NCBI GenBank assembly: GCA_030669525.1
Contig: DAOVDO010000075.1
Coordinates: 1 to 5,418 of the forward strand
Source: Dehalococcoidia bacterium
GTDB lineage: Bacteria; Chloroflexota; Dehalococcoidia; GIF9; AB-539-J10
Direction: 5' to 3'
DNA: 5,418 bases
Shown here: positions 1-5,310 of the stretch, piece after piece
How the letters are laid out: the number at the start of each line of letters is the position of its first letter
Position numbering within the stretch: position 1 is the first letter of the stretch
Translations under genes and position numbers: made by a program
Notes under the pieces: generated by a model
The model's database searches: none
Seen by the model: only the letters and a program-made list of their open reading frames with translations
Told to the model about the DNA's origin: nothing

Positions 1-313
1 CGCCCAAATCGCTAAATTCATATGTGCTCCCACCTCTGGCGAAATCCCTTCTAATGCCCCCCTGCCCTGCCCCAGTGAACTGCTCAGCATATTGCCACTG
101 GTCGCCAAAGCGATCATATTTCTGACGCTTCTCAGTGTCGGAAAGCACCTCATGAGCCTCATTTATCTCCTTGAACTTATTTTCGACTGACTTATCGCCA
201 GGATTGAGGTCAGGATGATATTTGCGAGCCAAACGACGATAAGCCTGCTTTATTTCCTTTTGCGTGGCTTTTCTGTCCACACCCAGAACCTTATAATAAT
301 CTTTACCTGCCAT
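1..313 (-). CDS. DnaJ/CbpA-type co-chaperone, N-terminal part (cut by window edge)
   Basis: Partial gene: 104 codons are visible and the rest lies beyond base 1. The protein begins [13 protein letters not shown] and carries a full J domain at about residues 5-70, with the HPD tripeptide at 33-35 that stimulates the DnaK ATPase, and the helix IV signature KYDRFG at 65-70. After it comes a Gly-rich linker (about 80-104, GAGQGG then [12 protein letters not shown]). The J-domain wording, such as [23 protein letters not shown] in short stretches, resembles CbpA-like class B DnaJ proteins, which have two C-terminal substrate-binding barrels and no zinc centre. That part is not visible, so a zinc-containing DnaJ is not excluded. 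An in-frame ATG lies two codons upstream at 317-319, but AGGGA at 322-326 sits 8 bases from the ATG at 311-313 and only 2 from the other, so the downstream start is preferred. It probably has its own promoter rather than reading on from def. Confidence 0.93.
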   Translation of the reverse strand, partial: MAGKDYYKVLGVDRKATQKEIKQAYRRLARKYHPDLNPGDKSVENKFKEINEAHEVLSDTEKRQKYDRFGDQWQYAEQFTGAGQGGIRRDFARGGSTYEFSDLG

Positions 314-320
314 GCGCATA

Positions 321-326
321 TTCCCT
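321..326 (-). promoter_or_regulatory. Ribosome binding site deciding the start of the DnaJ-like gene
   Basis: The minus strand reads AGGGAA here. The AGGGA core is 8 bases before the ATG at 311-313 and only 2 bases before the alternative in-frame ATG at 317-319, which supports the shorter protein. Confidence 0.65.
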
Positions 327-344
327 GGTTTTTTTCACAAAATT

Positions 345-373
345 ATTTTAACAAAGTTGAATAAATTTATCAA
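345..373 (-). promoter_or_regulatory. Candidate sigma-70 promoter (proximal) for the DnaJ-like gene
   Basis: On the minus strand TTGATA (368-373) is followed after exactly 17 bases by TAAAAT (345-350). This is one mismatch from consensus at each hexamer's usual weak positions, with ideal spacing. Transcription would start near 335-338 and give a leader of about 25 bases that holds the AGGGA site. The -35 hexamer is embedded in the inverted AGTTGA/TCAACT elements described separately, so a protein bound there would compete with RNA polymerase. Confidence 0.6.
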
Positions 374-396
374 CTATTTTAATAAGAGTTGATAAA
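355..396. repeat. Cluster of three alternating AGTTGA elements (possible operator)
   Basis: AGTTGA occurs on the plus strand at 355-360, inverted as TCAACT at 370-375, and again on the plus strand at 387-392. The first pair forms a 6-9-6 inverted repeat and the second pair an 11-base-spaced one. The last two copies extend to an identical 10-mer, AGTTGATAAA, facing opposite ways (375 down to 366, and 387 to 396). The first copy is AGTTGAATAAA with one extra base. The cluster covers the -35 and the region just upstream of it for the proximal promoter of the DnaJ-like gene, which is a typical place for repressor sites of chaperone genes. It does not match CIRCE (TTAGCACTC-N9-GAGTGCTAA). It shares TTGA/TCAA cores with the HspR site HAIR but has 9 rather than 11 bases between them. 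The regulator is unknown. Confidence 0.5.
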
Positions 397-423
397 CAGA
401 TTAAAGCCAAAGATAAGAAGGCG

Positions 424-432
424 ATTATATCA
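424..432 (-). promoter_or_regulatory. Candidate extended -10 promoter (distal) for the DnaJ-like gene
   Basis: The minus strand reads TGATATAAT, a perfect TATAAT (424-429) preceded by the TGn extension. No good -35 is found at 15-18 bases, as can occur in extended -10 promoters. A transcript from here would start near 417 and run through the AGTTGA cluster before reaching the gene. Confidence 0.4.
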
Positions 433-564
433 TCTGTAGAAAACGAAACCTTTAAGCTAGAATATACTAAGGACTAGAACTTAAGGCTATTTCATTGAAT
501 CAGACAGCCCTCTGGATGTTATGTAAAGTTCATGGGCCTGGGACTATAGCCAGGTGTTCCGGTA

Positions 565-587
565 AAACTTTATTTGTCACAAAGTTT
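565..587 (-). repeat. Inverted repeat just after def (weak terminator or binding site)
   Basis: Perfect 7-base arms AAACTTT and AAAGTTT flank a 9-base spacer, beginning 6 bases after the def stop codon. In RNA this would be an A/U-rich hairpin with one G-C pair, followed by only four U residues before the sequence becomes mixed, so it would be a poor intrinsic terminator. The 7-9-7 geometry would equally fit a protein site. No better terminator lies between def and the next gene. Confidence 0.3.
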
Positions 588-592
588 CCTGA

Positions 593-1069
593 TTATAGCT
601 GCTGTGTGAGTTCCCACAGCTTTTCCTCATTCTCTACATTATCAATATACAGAATGCCATCAAGGTGGGCTATCTCATGCTCTAAAGCCTGTGCCAATAG
701 CCCCTCACCCTTGATTCGAAATTCTCTGCCCTGTCGGTCCTGAGCCTTGACCTTGACCGTTACTGCCCGCTTAACCTCTCCCTGGTAACCAGGCACAGAT
801 AAACAAGCCTCCTCAATCATACGCTCGCCTTGCTTCTTTATTATTTGCGGGTTGATTAAGGTGATAACCTCTTCCCCCGGCATTTCAATAACCGCTATAC
901 GCAGGGGTACACCTATCTGTGGAGCAGCCAACCCGGCGCCCGAGACAGCCCGCATAGTATCAATCATGTCATCGACCAGCTTGCGAACTGAGCCATCGAT
1001 ATTAGCTACCTTCTTAGCTTTTTGTCTCAGGACGGGGTCAGGTAAAGTGCGAATCTTAACGACTGACAT
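593..1069 (-). CDS. def: Peptide deformylase
   Basis: This cytosolic metalloenzyme removes the formyl group from the N-terminal methionine of nascent proteins as they leave the ribosome. The 158-residue protein has the three family motifs in order: GAGLAAPQ at 44-51 (motif 1, with Gln51), EACLS at 87-91 (motif 2, metal ligand Cys89, usual form EGCLS) and HEIAH at 131-135 (motif 3, metal ligands His131 and His135, catalytic Glu132). The usual form of motif 3 is HExDH; here the Asp is Ala134, from a GCC codon at 668-670 that is one base away from GAC. All metal ligands and the catalytic Glu are kept, so activity is still expected. Length is normal for the family. The start codon lies 15 bases after the usp stop with no recognisable SD (only AGATTAAC before ATG), which suggests translation coupled to usp. 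It is commonly found near priA, as here. Confidence 0.96.
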   Translation of the reverse strand: MSVVKIRTLPDPVLRQKAKKVANIDGSVRKLVDDMIDTMRAVSGAGLAAPQIGVPLRIAVIEMPGEEVITLINPQIIKKQGERMIEEACLSVPGYQGEVKRAVTVKVKAQDRQGREFRIKGEGLLAQALEHEIAHLDGILYIDNVENEEKLWELTQQL

Positions 1070-1084
1070 GTTAATCTAAAAAAT

Positions 1085-1537
1085 CTAGACCGGTCTTACT
1101 ACCAATACAGGGACACGAGAATAGTGCACCACTCTATCGGTTACTTTGCCCAGAGCCCAGCGTGAAGCCCCTGAACTGCCGAAGCTGCTGATAATGATTA
1201 AATCCATCTGGTTATTCTCAGAATAGTTAATTATCTCCTTGGCAGGATCACCGTGTACTACCGCGATTTGAGCAGATATGCCCTCCGCCTTCAAATTATC
1301 CACTACTTTTGAAAGGTAATTCTCAGCATACGCCCTGACTTCCACCTCTGCCCTACCACCCGGACTCTCCCCCCTCATCTCCTGGTAATATACCGGTATA
1401 CCCTGGAAAGCAGCTTTTACTACCATTAGCAAAGTTACTTCCGGGGCATAGCCTGTACTGGCTATTATCCTGAGATCAACCAGAGCGCGCTCCGCCAATT
1501 CAGAACCATCCAACGGTATCAATATTTTCTTGTACAT
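1085..1537 (-). CDS. Universal stress protein, UspA family, single domain
   Basis: A 150-residue single Usp domain with the typical alpha/beta Rossmann-like pattern. It has the first strand and Asp turn KILIPLDGSE at 4-13, the GDPAKEII segment at 96-103, the strand DLIIIS at 112-117, and the C-terminal RVPVLVVRP at 141-149. Proteins of this family are cytosolic, usually dimeric, and respond to starvation and stress; some bind ATP through G-x2-G-x9-G-(S/T). Here the matching stretch is S117-S-F-G120, nine residues, G130-K131: the first Gly is Ser and the final Ser/Thr is Lys. ATP binding is therefore uncertain and it may belong to a non-ATP-binding subset. A segment at about 45-66 (QGIPVYYQEMRGESPGGRAE) forms a polar loop between strand 2 and the next helix. 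The start is well set by a consensus SD. It sits 170 bases after priA, with its own candidate promoter, and 15 bases before def. Confidence 0.93.
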   Translation of the reverse strand: MYKKILIPLDGSELAERALVDLRIIASTGYAPEVTLLMVVKAAFQGIPVYYQEMRGESPGGRAEVEVRAYAENYLSKVVDNLKAEGISAQIAVVHGDPAKEIINYSENNQMDLIIISSFGSSGASRWALGKVTDRVVHYSRVPVLVVRPV

Positions 1538-1542
1538 CTACT

Positions 1543-1553
1543 TCACCTCCTTA
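1543..1553 (-). promoter_or_regulatory. Consensus ribosome binding site of the usp gene
   Basis: The minus strand reads TAAGGAGGTGA, an almost complete match to the 16S rRNA tail, ending 5 bases before the ATG at 1535-1537. It is by far the strongest SD in the window and implies high translation of the stress protein. Its last three bases also form the stop codon of a short upstream reading frame (see findings). Confidence 0.85.
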
Positions 1554-1618
1554 CATAAAGTATCGCCAGTTTTGCTTTGCCCACCTCCGAAATTTTACCT
1601 CTGGAAGCCATAGATGGT

Positions 1619-1629
1619 AGTTGATAACT
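1619..1629. repeat. Isolated AGTTGATAA element upstream of usp
   Basis: The plus strand reads AGTTGATAACT, with AGTT/AACT arms around GAT. Its first nine bases match the elements at 366-375 and 387-396 upstream of the DnaJ-like gene. It lies just downstream of the candidate -10 of the usp promoter, about where transcription would begin, a position suited to a repressor site. A single copy could also be chance. Confidence 0.35.
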
Positions 1630-1638
1630 TCAGTATAT

Positions 1639-1668
1639 TGTATACCACAAACAGCAGGGCTACCACAA
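1639..1668 (-). promoter_or_regulatory. Candidate promoter for usp-def
   Basis: The minus strand reads TGGTATACA (1639-1647), an extended -10 with hexamer TATACA at 1639-1644. TTGTGG at 1663-1668 is a possible -35 after 18 bases. The octamer TTGTGGTA appears twice, at 1661-1668 and 1643-1650, exactly 18 bases apart, so the second copy runs into the -10. Transcription would start near 1632 and give a leader of about 95 bases before usp. No terminator is seen after priA, so readthrough from the upstream genes is also likely. Confidence 0.4.
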
Positions 1669-1707
1669 TTCAACATGCCTGTTTATCCAATTATGTAAGC
1701 CATAAAG

Positions 1708-4194
1708 CTAGACTATGCCTACCGGGTCCACATCCACAGTCCAGCCTGCTGGCAGTGTTATATATGATAAAACCTGAGAAGGGTCACGACCTCTAAGGAT
1801 TAACTGCCAGCGATATCTCCCCCTGACCCTAGAAGCAAATGCAGGTGCCGGGCCGATTAGACTCAAGTCATCAATATCCTTGCTCTCTTTTTCAGCAAGT
1901 ATGGTGTGGCTCATCCTCTCCGCTCCACGACGGCACAGTTCCTCATTGGTATGGGTGTAAACCAGGCGCATGAAGTGACTGAAAGGAGGATAATCATACA
2001 GGCGTCGAAATTTTATCTCCTGATTATAAAAACCCACATAGTCATGTCTGGCAGCAGCTTGAATAACATAGTTCTCAGGAGAGTATGTCTGGATGATAAC
2101 CTTCCCTGCTTTAAGTCCACGCCCTGCCCTCCCTGCCACCTGGCACAGAAGCTGAAAGGTCCGTTCGCCGGCACGGAAATCAGGAAGAGCGAGCCCAGTA
2201 TCAGCGCTTATTATCCCGGCCAGGGTCACCTGAGGCAAATCTAGCCCTTTAGCTATCATCTGGGTCCCAATAAGCACATCCGCCTTATGGTCACGGAAAC
2301 TGGTTAACAACTTCTCATGAGCGTATCTCCTGGTTGTTGTGTCCCTGTCCCAGCGAAGCAGTCTTGCTGCCGGGATGAAGCGCCTTAGTTCATCAGCTAT
2401 CCTCTGAGTGCCAATGCCCAGGAACTTAAGACGATGACTGAAACACTGAGGGCAGGCTTGAGGCACTGGAACAGCATAATGGCATCGATGACAGATAAGT
2501 CTTTTCTCCTCTGAATGGTAAGTAAGAGCTACAGAGCAACGCGGGCAACGAAAGACAAATCCACAATCACGGCACTGAATAAAAGTGGCCGTGCCCCGTC
2601 GATTGAGAAACAGAATCACCTGCTCACACCGTGCCAGAGTTTCTCTCATAGCAGACAACAGGACCCGGCTAAACAAGCAAGTATTTCCAGCTTTAAGTTC
2701 CTCCCTCAAATCTACGATGCTCACTTCAGGAAGAGGTGAGTAGCTATATGAAGGACGGCAAGCCAATCCATCACCATCCTCTGTACGGAAGGGCGTGTGA
2801 GATATAATTCTCTCCTTCAATTCTAAAAGGTGATATTTACCCAGTTGCGCTTTGTGGTAACTATCAATATCCGGCGTAGCACTACCCAGTATAACAGCAG
2901 CATCACCAAGCTGAGCTAGCTTGAGAGCCACATCCCGAGCATGATAGCGAGGAGACTTATCCTCCTGTTTATATGTCCACTCATGTTCTTCATCAACGAT
3001 AATAAGACCAAGGTTGGGCAGTGGGGCAAATAAAGCACTTCTCGGCCCGATAACCACATCGCACTTTCCCTCCTTTATCCACTGCCACTCATCGAGCTGC
3101 TCGCCCGGTGAAAGACCACTGTGAAGTATCCCCACCCTCCCAGGGAAACGGCTGGCAAACCTCTCCACTGTCTGTGGGGTGAGAGCAATTTCGGGTACAA
3201 GGCAGATACCCTGTTTTCCCATAGCAATAATCTCACTTAGAGCTCGCAAATAAATCTCGGTCTTCCCACTGCCGGTAACACCGAAGAGCAGGAAAACAGG
3301 TGGCAACCCTGACTGCTTCACTTCTCCCGTGATGGCATGATGGATTGATTCCCAGGCAGCTTGCTGGGCCGGGGTGAGAAGCGGCGGCAAAGCAGATTCA
3401 AGTTTAAGATGAGATAATGGATCACGCCTGACGTTAACAGGCTCTACAACAATTATATTACGTTTTTTTAAAGCCCTGACAGTTTCGGGAGAGCAATTAC
3501 AATGTTCCCTAACCTCACTAATAGAAACTGGTTGAGCCTGTTTAGTTAGAAATTCCAGAAGTGCGGCTTGCTTATTGGCCCTGGTTTCCCTCAGTCGAGT
3601 GATTTCTCCCCGAATTACCTCTATGCTGGCAGCTATCCTGATATAAGGAACCGTTTTGGGCTTTGCTTTAGCCTTTTCCAATTCCTGGTTCTTGACTATT
3701 AAATGGTATTGAAGAAGCTGACTGGTAACCTGGCCAACCCTCCTCACCCCGAATTTCTTCTCCAGTTCCCTTAAGCTTACCTTCCCCTTCTGTTCTATGA
3801 GATGAAGAACCTGTGTTTGCTCTGAAGTGAGCGAAGGCAGGCTTTCCTGAGGAGTTGTTAATCGGAAATAGGTTACCAGCTTACGTTCAAAGGCAGGAGG
3901 CAGCATCAAGGCAATAGCATCGAACAAAGGAGAAAGATAATATTGGCTTATCCATCGCGCAAGCTCGATTTGTACAGAAGAAAGTAGCGGATAATTGGTA
4001 ATAGGGCTATCAATCTCTTTGGTAACTTCGACCGACGGATGGTCGCTTAACTCTATAACAATGCCCTGAGCAATTCTGGTTCCAAAAGGAACCCACACTG
4101 CTTGCCCTGCACTAATATTTTGCTGAGGTGGAATAGAATAGCAGAAGGTGGAACGGCTTCCGGGGAAATTAACCGCTACCTCAGCATACCTCAT
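1708..4194 (-). CDS. priA: Primosomal protein N', replication-restart DNA helicase
   Basis: PriA recognises stalled or collapsed replication forks, unwinds the lagging-strand arm 3' to 5' and directs reloading of the replicative helicase. The 828-residue protein has an N-terminal 3'-end-binding domain (about 1-105), two winged-helix-like stretches (about 120-170 and 205-255), then a superfamily 2 helicase core: Walker A GVTGSGKT at 305-312, DEEH box at 401-404, GSATP at 437-441, GTQMIAKGLD at 643-652 and QVAGRAGR at 685-692. Eight cysteines that bind two zinc ions lie between the lobes (541, 544, 550, 553, 568, 571, 581, 584). The C-terminal domain runs from about 720 to 828. Length is at the upper end for the family. 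About 20 extra residues at 467-487, rich in Ser, Tyr, Pro and Asp, precede the LPEVSIVDLREE segment. The ATG immediately follows the rplS stop (TAAATG) without an SD at normal distance, so expression probably depends on coupling to rplS. Confidence 0.97.
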   Translation of the reverse strand: MRYAEVAVNFPGSRSTFCYSIPPQQNISAGQAVWVPFGTRIAQGIVIELSDHPSVEVTKEIDSPITNYPLLSSVQIELARWISQYYLSPLFDAIALMLPPAFERKLVTYFRLTTPQESLPSLTSEQTQVLHLIEQKGKVSLRELEKKFGVRRVGQVTSQLLQYHLIVKNQELEKAKAKPKTVPYIRIAASIEVIRGEITRLRETRANKQAALLEFLTKQAQPVSISEVREHCNCSPETVRALKKRNIIVVEPVNVRRDPLSHLKLESALPPLLTPAQQAAWESIHHAITGEVKQSGLPPVFLLFGVTGSGKTEIYLRALSEIIAMGKQGICLVPEIALTPQTVERFASRFPGRVGILHSGLSPGEQLDEWQWIKEGKCDVVIGPRSALFAPLPNLGLIIVDEEHEWTYKQEDKSPRYHARDVALKLAQLGDAAVILGSATPDIDSYHKAQLGKYHLLELKERIISHTPFRTEDGDGLACRPSYSYSPLPEVSIVDLREELKAGNTCLFSRVLLSAMRETLARCEQVILFLNRRGTATFIQCRDCGFVFRCPRCSVALTYHSEEKRLICHRCHYAVPVPQACPQCFSHRLKFLGIGTQRIADELRRFIPAARLLRWDRDTTTRRYAHEKLLTSFRDHKADVLIGTQMIAKGLDLPQVTLAGIISADTGLALPDFRAGERTFQLLCQVAGRAGRGLKAGKVIIQTYSPENYVIQAAARHDYVGFYNQEIKFRRLYDYPPFSHFMRLVYTHTNEELCRRGAERMSHTILAEKESKDIDDLSLIGPAPAFASRVRGRYRWQLILRGRDPSQVLSYITLPAGWTVDVDPVGIV

Positions 4195-4593
4195 TTAAGG
4201 TTCTTGCGGAGGTTCTTCTTCCTCCTCTTGAGGCACAGCTTGCTCGATTACTTTCTGCGGTCTTTCTCTAAGCCGAGTCTGCTTAGCACTAAGCCCACGC
4301 ATATAGTAAAGTTTAGCCCGGCGCACTTTACCATGCTTGACTACTTCCACTCCCTGAATTATGGGTGATTGGAAGGGAAAGGTACGCTCTACCCCAATAC
4401 CGTAAATTACCCGCCTCACAGTGAAGCTACCACCATCCACACCTTTTCTAATCCTGATTACCATCCCCTGGAAATGCTGAAGACGTTCCTTATCCCCCTC
4501 GGTAATCTTTAAACTGACCTTGACCGTGTCACCAGGGGAAATCTGAGGGATATTGGGATTTATCTTGGGGGCAACAAGCTCTCTGACATCCAT
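4195..4593 (-). CDS. rplS: 50S ribosomal protein L19
   Basis: L19 is a protein of the large ribosomal subunit that lies at the interface with the small subunit. The 132-residue sequence shows the family core: [16 protein letters not shown] at 18-33, [16 protein letters not shown] at 36-51, [18 protein letters not shown] at 56-73, and the basic signature [12 protein letters not shown] at 89-100. The C-terminal tail from about 118 is unusual in being acidic and Pro-rich ([11 protein letters not shown]), a low-complexity extension beyond the conserved fold. The start overlaps the end of trmD by 34 bases in another frame; it is supported by GAGGAGA at 4598-4604 and gives a normal N-terminus. The trmD-rplS pairing is widespread in bacteria and links tRNA modification to ribosome synthesis. 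priA begins at the very next base after the stop. Confidence 0.97.
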   Translation of the reverse strand: MDVRELVAPKINPNIPQISPGDTVKVSLKITEGDKERLQHFQGMVIRIRKGVDGGSFTVRRVIYGIGVERTFPFQSPIIQGVEVVKHGKVRRAKLYYMRGLSAKQTRLRERPQKVIEQAVPQEEEEEPPQEP

Positions 4594-5300
4594 TCTTTCT
4601 CCTCGTCTGCAAGAGTTATTTTTTCTATAAGATCAGGGCGCCGCTTAGCTGTTCTTAAAAGAGACTGACAGCGTCGCCAGCGCGCGATCTCGCCATGATT
4701 CCCCGAGAGCAAAACCTGAGGCACTGACCAACCTCTATATGCTCGAGGTCTCGTGTATTGGGGGTATTCCAGTAACCCATCACTATGGGAATCGCTATTT
4801 ACTGACATGGGCGAGCCAAGTACTCCGGGTATAAGCCTGACTACAGCATCCACAATCACCATGGCAGCTAATTCCCCGTTGCTGAGAACATAGTCACCAA
4901 TGCTGATTTCGTCAGTAGCCAGGTGCTCATGCACTCTCTCATCTATACCCTCATAATGCCCGCAAATCAACATAAGGTGAGTATGAAGAGCCAGTTCTTG
5001 AGCAACCTGCTGGGTAAAAAGCCTGCCCTGGGGCGTGAGCAATATTACCGGGATTTCACCGGTGTCAAACTGCTGCTTTACCGCTTCCACTGCTTCAAAA
5101 ACAGATTCAGCCCTGAGCACCATTCCGGGACCACCCCCGTAAGGGTAATCATCCACCGTATGGTGTTTATCATGAGTGTAGTCCCGTATATTATGGGTCA
5201 CAATGTCAACCAGCCCTCTCTCTTTAGCTCGTTTGATAATACTTTGCTCCAAAGGAGAGGCGAACATCTCAGGGAAAAGACACAGTATATCAATACGCAT
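4560..5300 (-). CDS. trmD: tRNA (guanine-N1-)-methyltransferase
   Basis: TrmD transfers a methyl group from S-adenosylmethionine to N1 of G37, next to the anticodon, which prevents +1 frameshifting. It acts as a cytosolic dimer of the SPOUT class with a trefoil knot. The 246-residue protein has the N-terminal strand [13 protein letters not shown], the [22 protein letters not shown] stretch (39-60, read in parts), and the knot segments LTPQGR at 88-93, [10 protein letters not shown] at 113-122 and [10 protein letters not shown] at 134-143. The catalytic-region Asp is D174 in [13 protein letters not shown] (173-185), matching E. coli Asp169, and Arg155 in VRLIPGVLG matches E. coli Arg154. The C-terminal domain contains [12 protein letters not shown] at 199-210. 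Length is typical. The ATG has AGAGGA (5305-5310) four bases upstream. It is the first complete gene of the block; no rimM or rpsP, its frequent upstream neighbours, can be recognised in the 118 bases before it. Confidence 0.97.
   Translation of the reverse strand: MRIDILCLFPEMFASPLEQSIIKRAKERGLVDIVTHNIRDYTHDKHHTVDDYPYGGGPGMVLRAESVFEAVEAVKQQFDTGEIPVILLTPQGRLFTQQVAQELALHTHLMLICGHYEGIDERVHEHLATDEISIGDYVLSNGELAAMVIVDAVVRLIPGVLGSPMSVNSDSHSDGLLEYPQYTRPRAYRGWSVPQVLLSGNHGEIARWRRCQSLLRTAKRRPDLIEKITLADEEKEWMSESLLPPR
4598..4604 (-). promoter_or_regulatory. Ribosome binding site of rplS, inside trmD
   Basis: The minus strand reads GAGGAGA ending 4 bases before the rplS ATG (4591-4593). It lies within the last codons of trmD, so rplS can be translated independently and at a different level from trmD, as expected for a ribosomal protein needed in far greater amount. 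Confidence 0.7.
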
Positions 5301-5304
5301 GGAA

Positions 5305-5310
5305 TCCTCT
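5305..5310 (-). promoter_or_regulatory. Ribosome binding site of trmD
   Basis: The minus strand reads AGAGGA, then TTCC, then the ATG at 5298-5300. It fixes the start, which also begins the conserved [13 protein letters not shown] strand. The remaining leader up to 5418 contains no promoter that I would defend. Confidence 0.65.

Noticed and set aside
355..375. Inverted repeat before the DnaJ-like gene as a CIRCE or HAIR element
   Set aside because: Spacer length fits CIRCE but arm sequence does not; TTGA/TCAA cores fit HAIR but spacing does not. Kept only as an unassigned possible operator.
452..484. Imperfect inverted repeat TTAAGCTAG / CTAGAACTTAA
   Set aside because: Built from two short self-complementary words (CTAG, CTTAAG) with a two-base bulge; easily chance in A/T-rich DNA.
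536..555. CCTGG / CCAGG inverted repeat with 8-base loop between def and the DnaJ-like gene
   Set aside because: Five-base stem, not extendable, and no U-run after it on either strand. Not convincing as a terminator or structured RNA.
495..743. 82-codon plus-strand open frame overlapping the end of def
   Set aside because: It is mostly antisense to def, has Cys/Ser-rich composition, no family signature and no SD before its ATG. It reads as a shadow of def.
1087..1096. Perfect palindrome AGACCGGTCT at the usp stop codon, followed on the minus strand by a run of T
   Set aside because: A palindrome without a spacer can form only about three base pairs plus loop in RNA, so it is not a terminator, and def follows 15 bases later. 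A protein site is possible but there is no support.
1906..2244. 112-codon plus-strand frame inside priA, and similar frames at 2515-2739, 4102-4368 and 4923-5336
   Set aside because: All are antisense to strongly conserved genes (priA, rplS, trmD) and show no recognisable domains.
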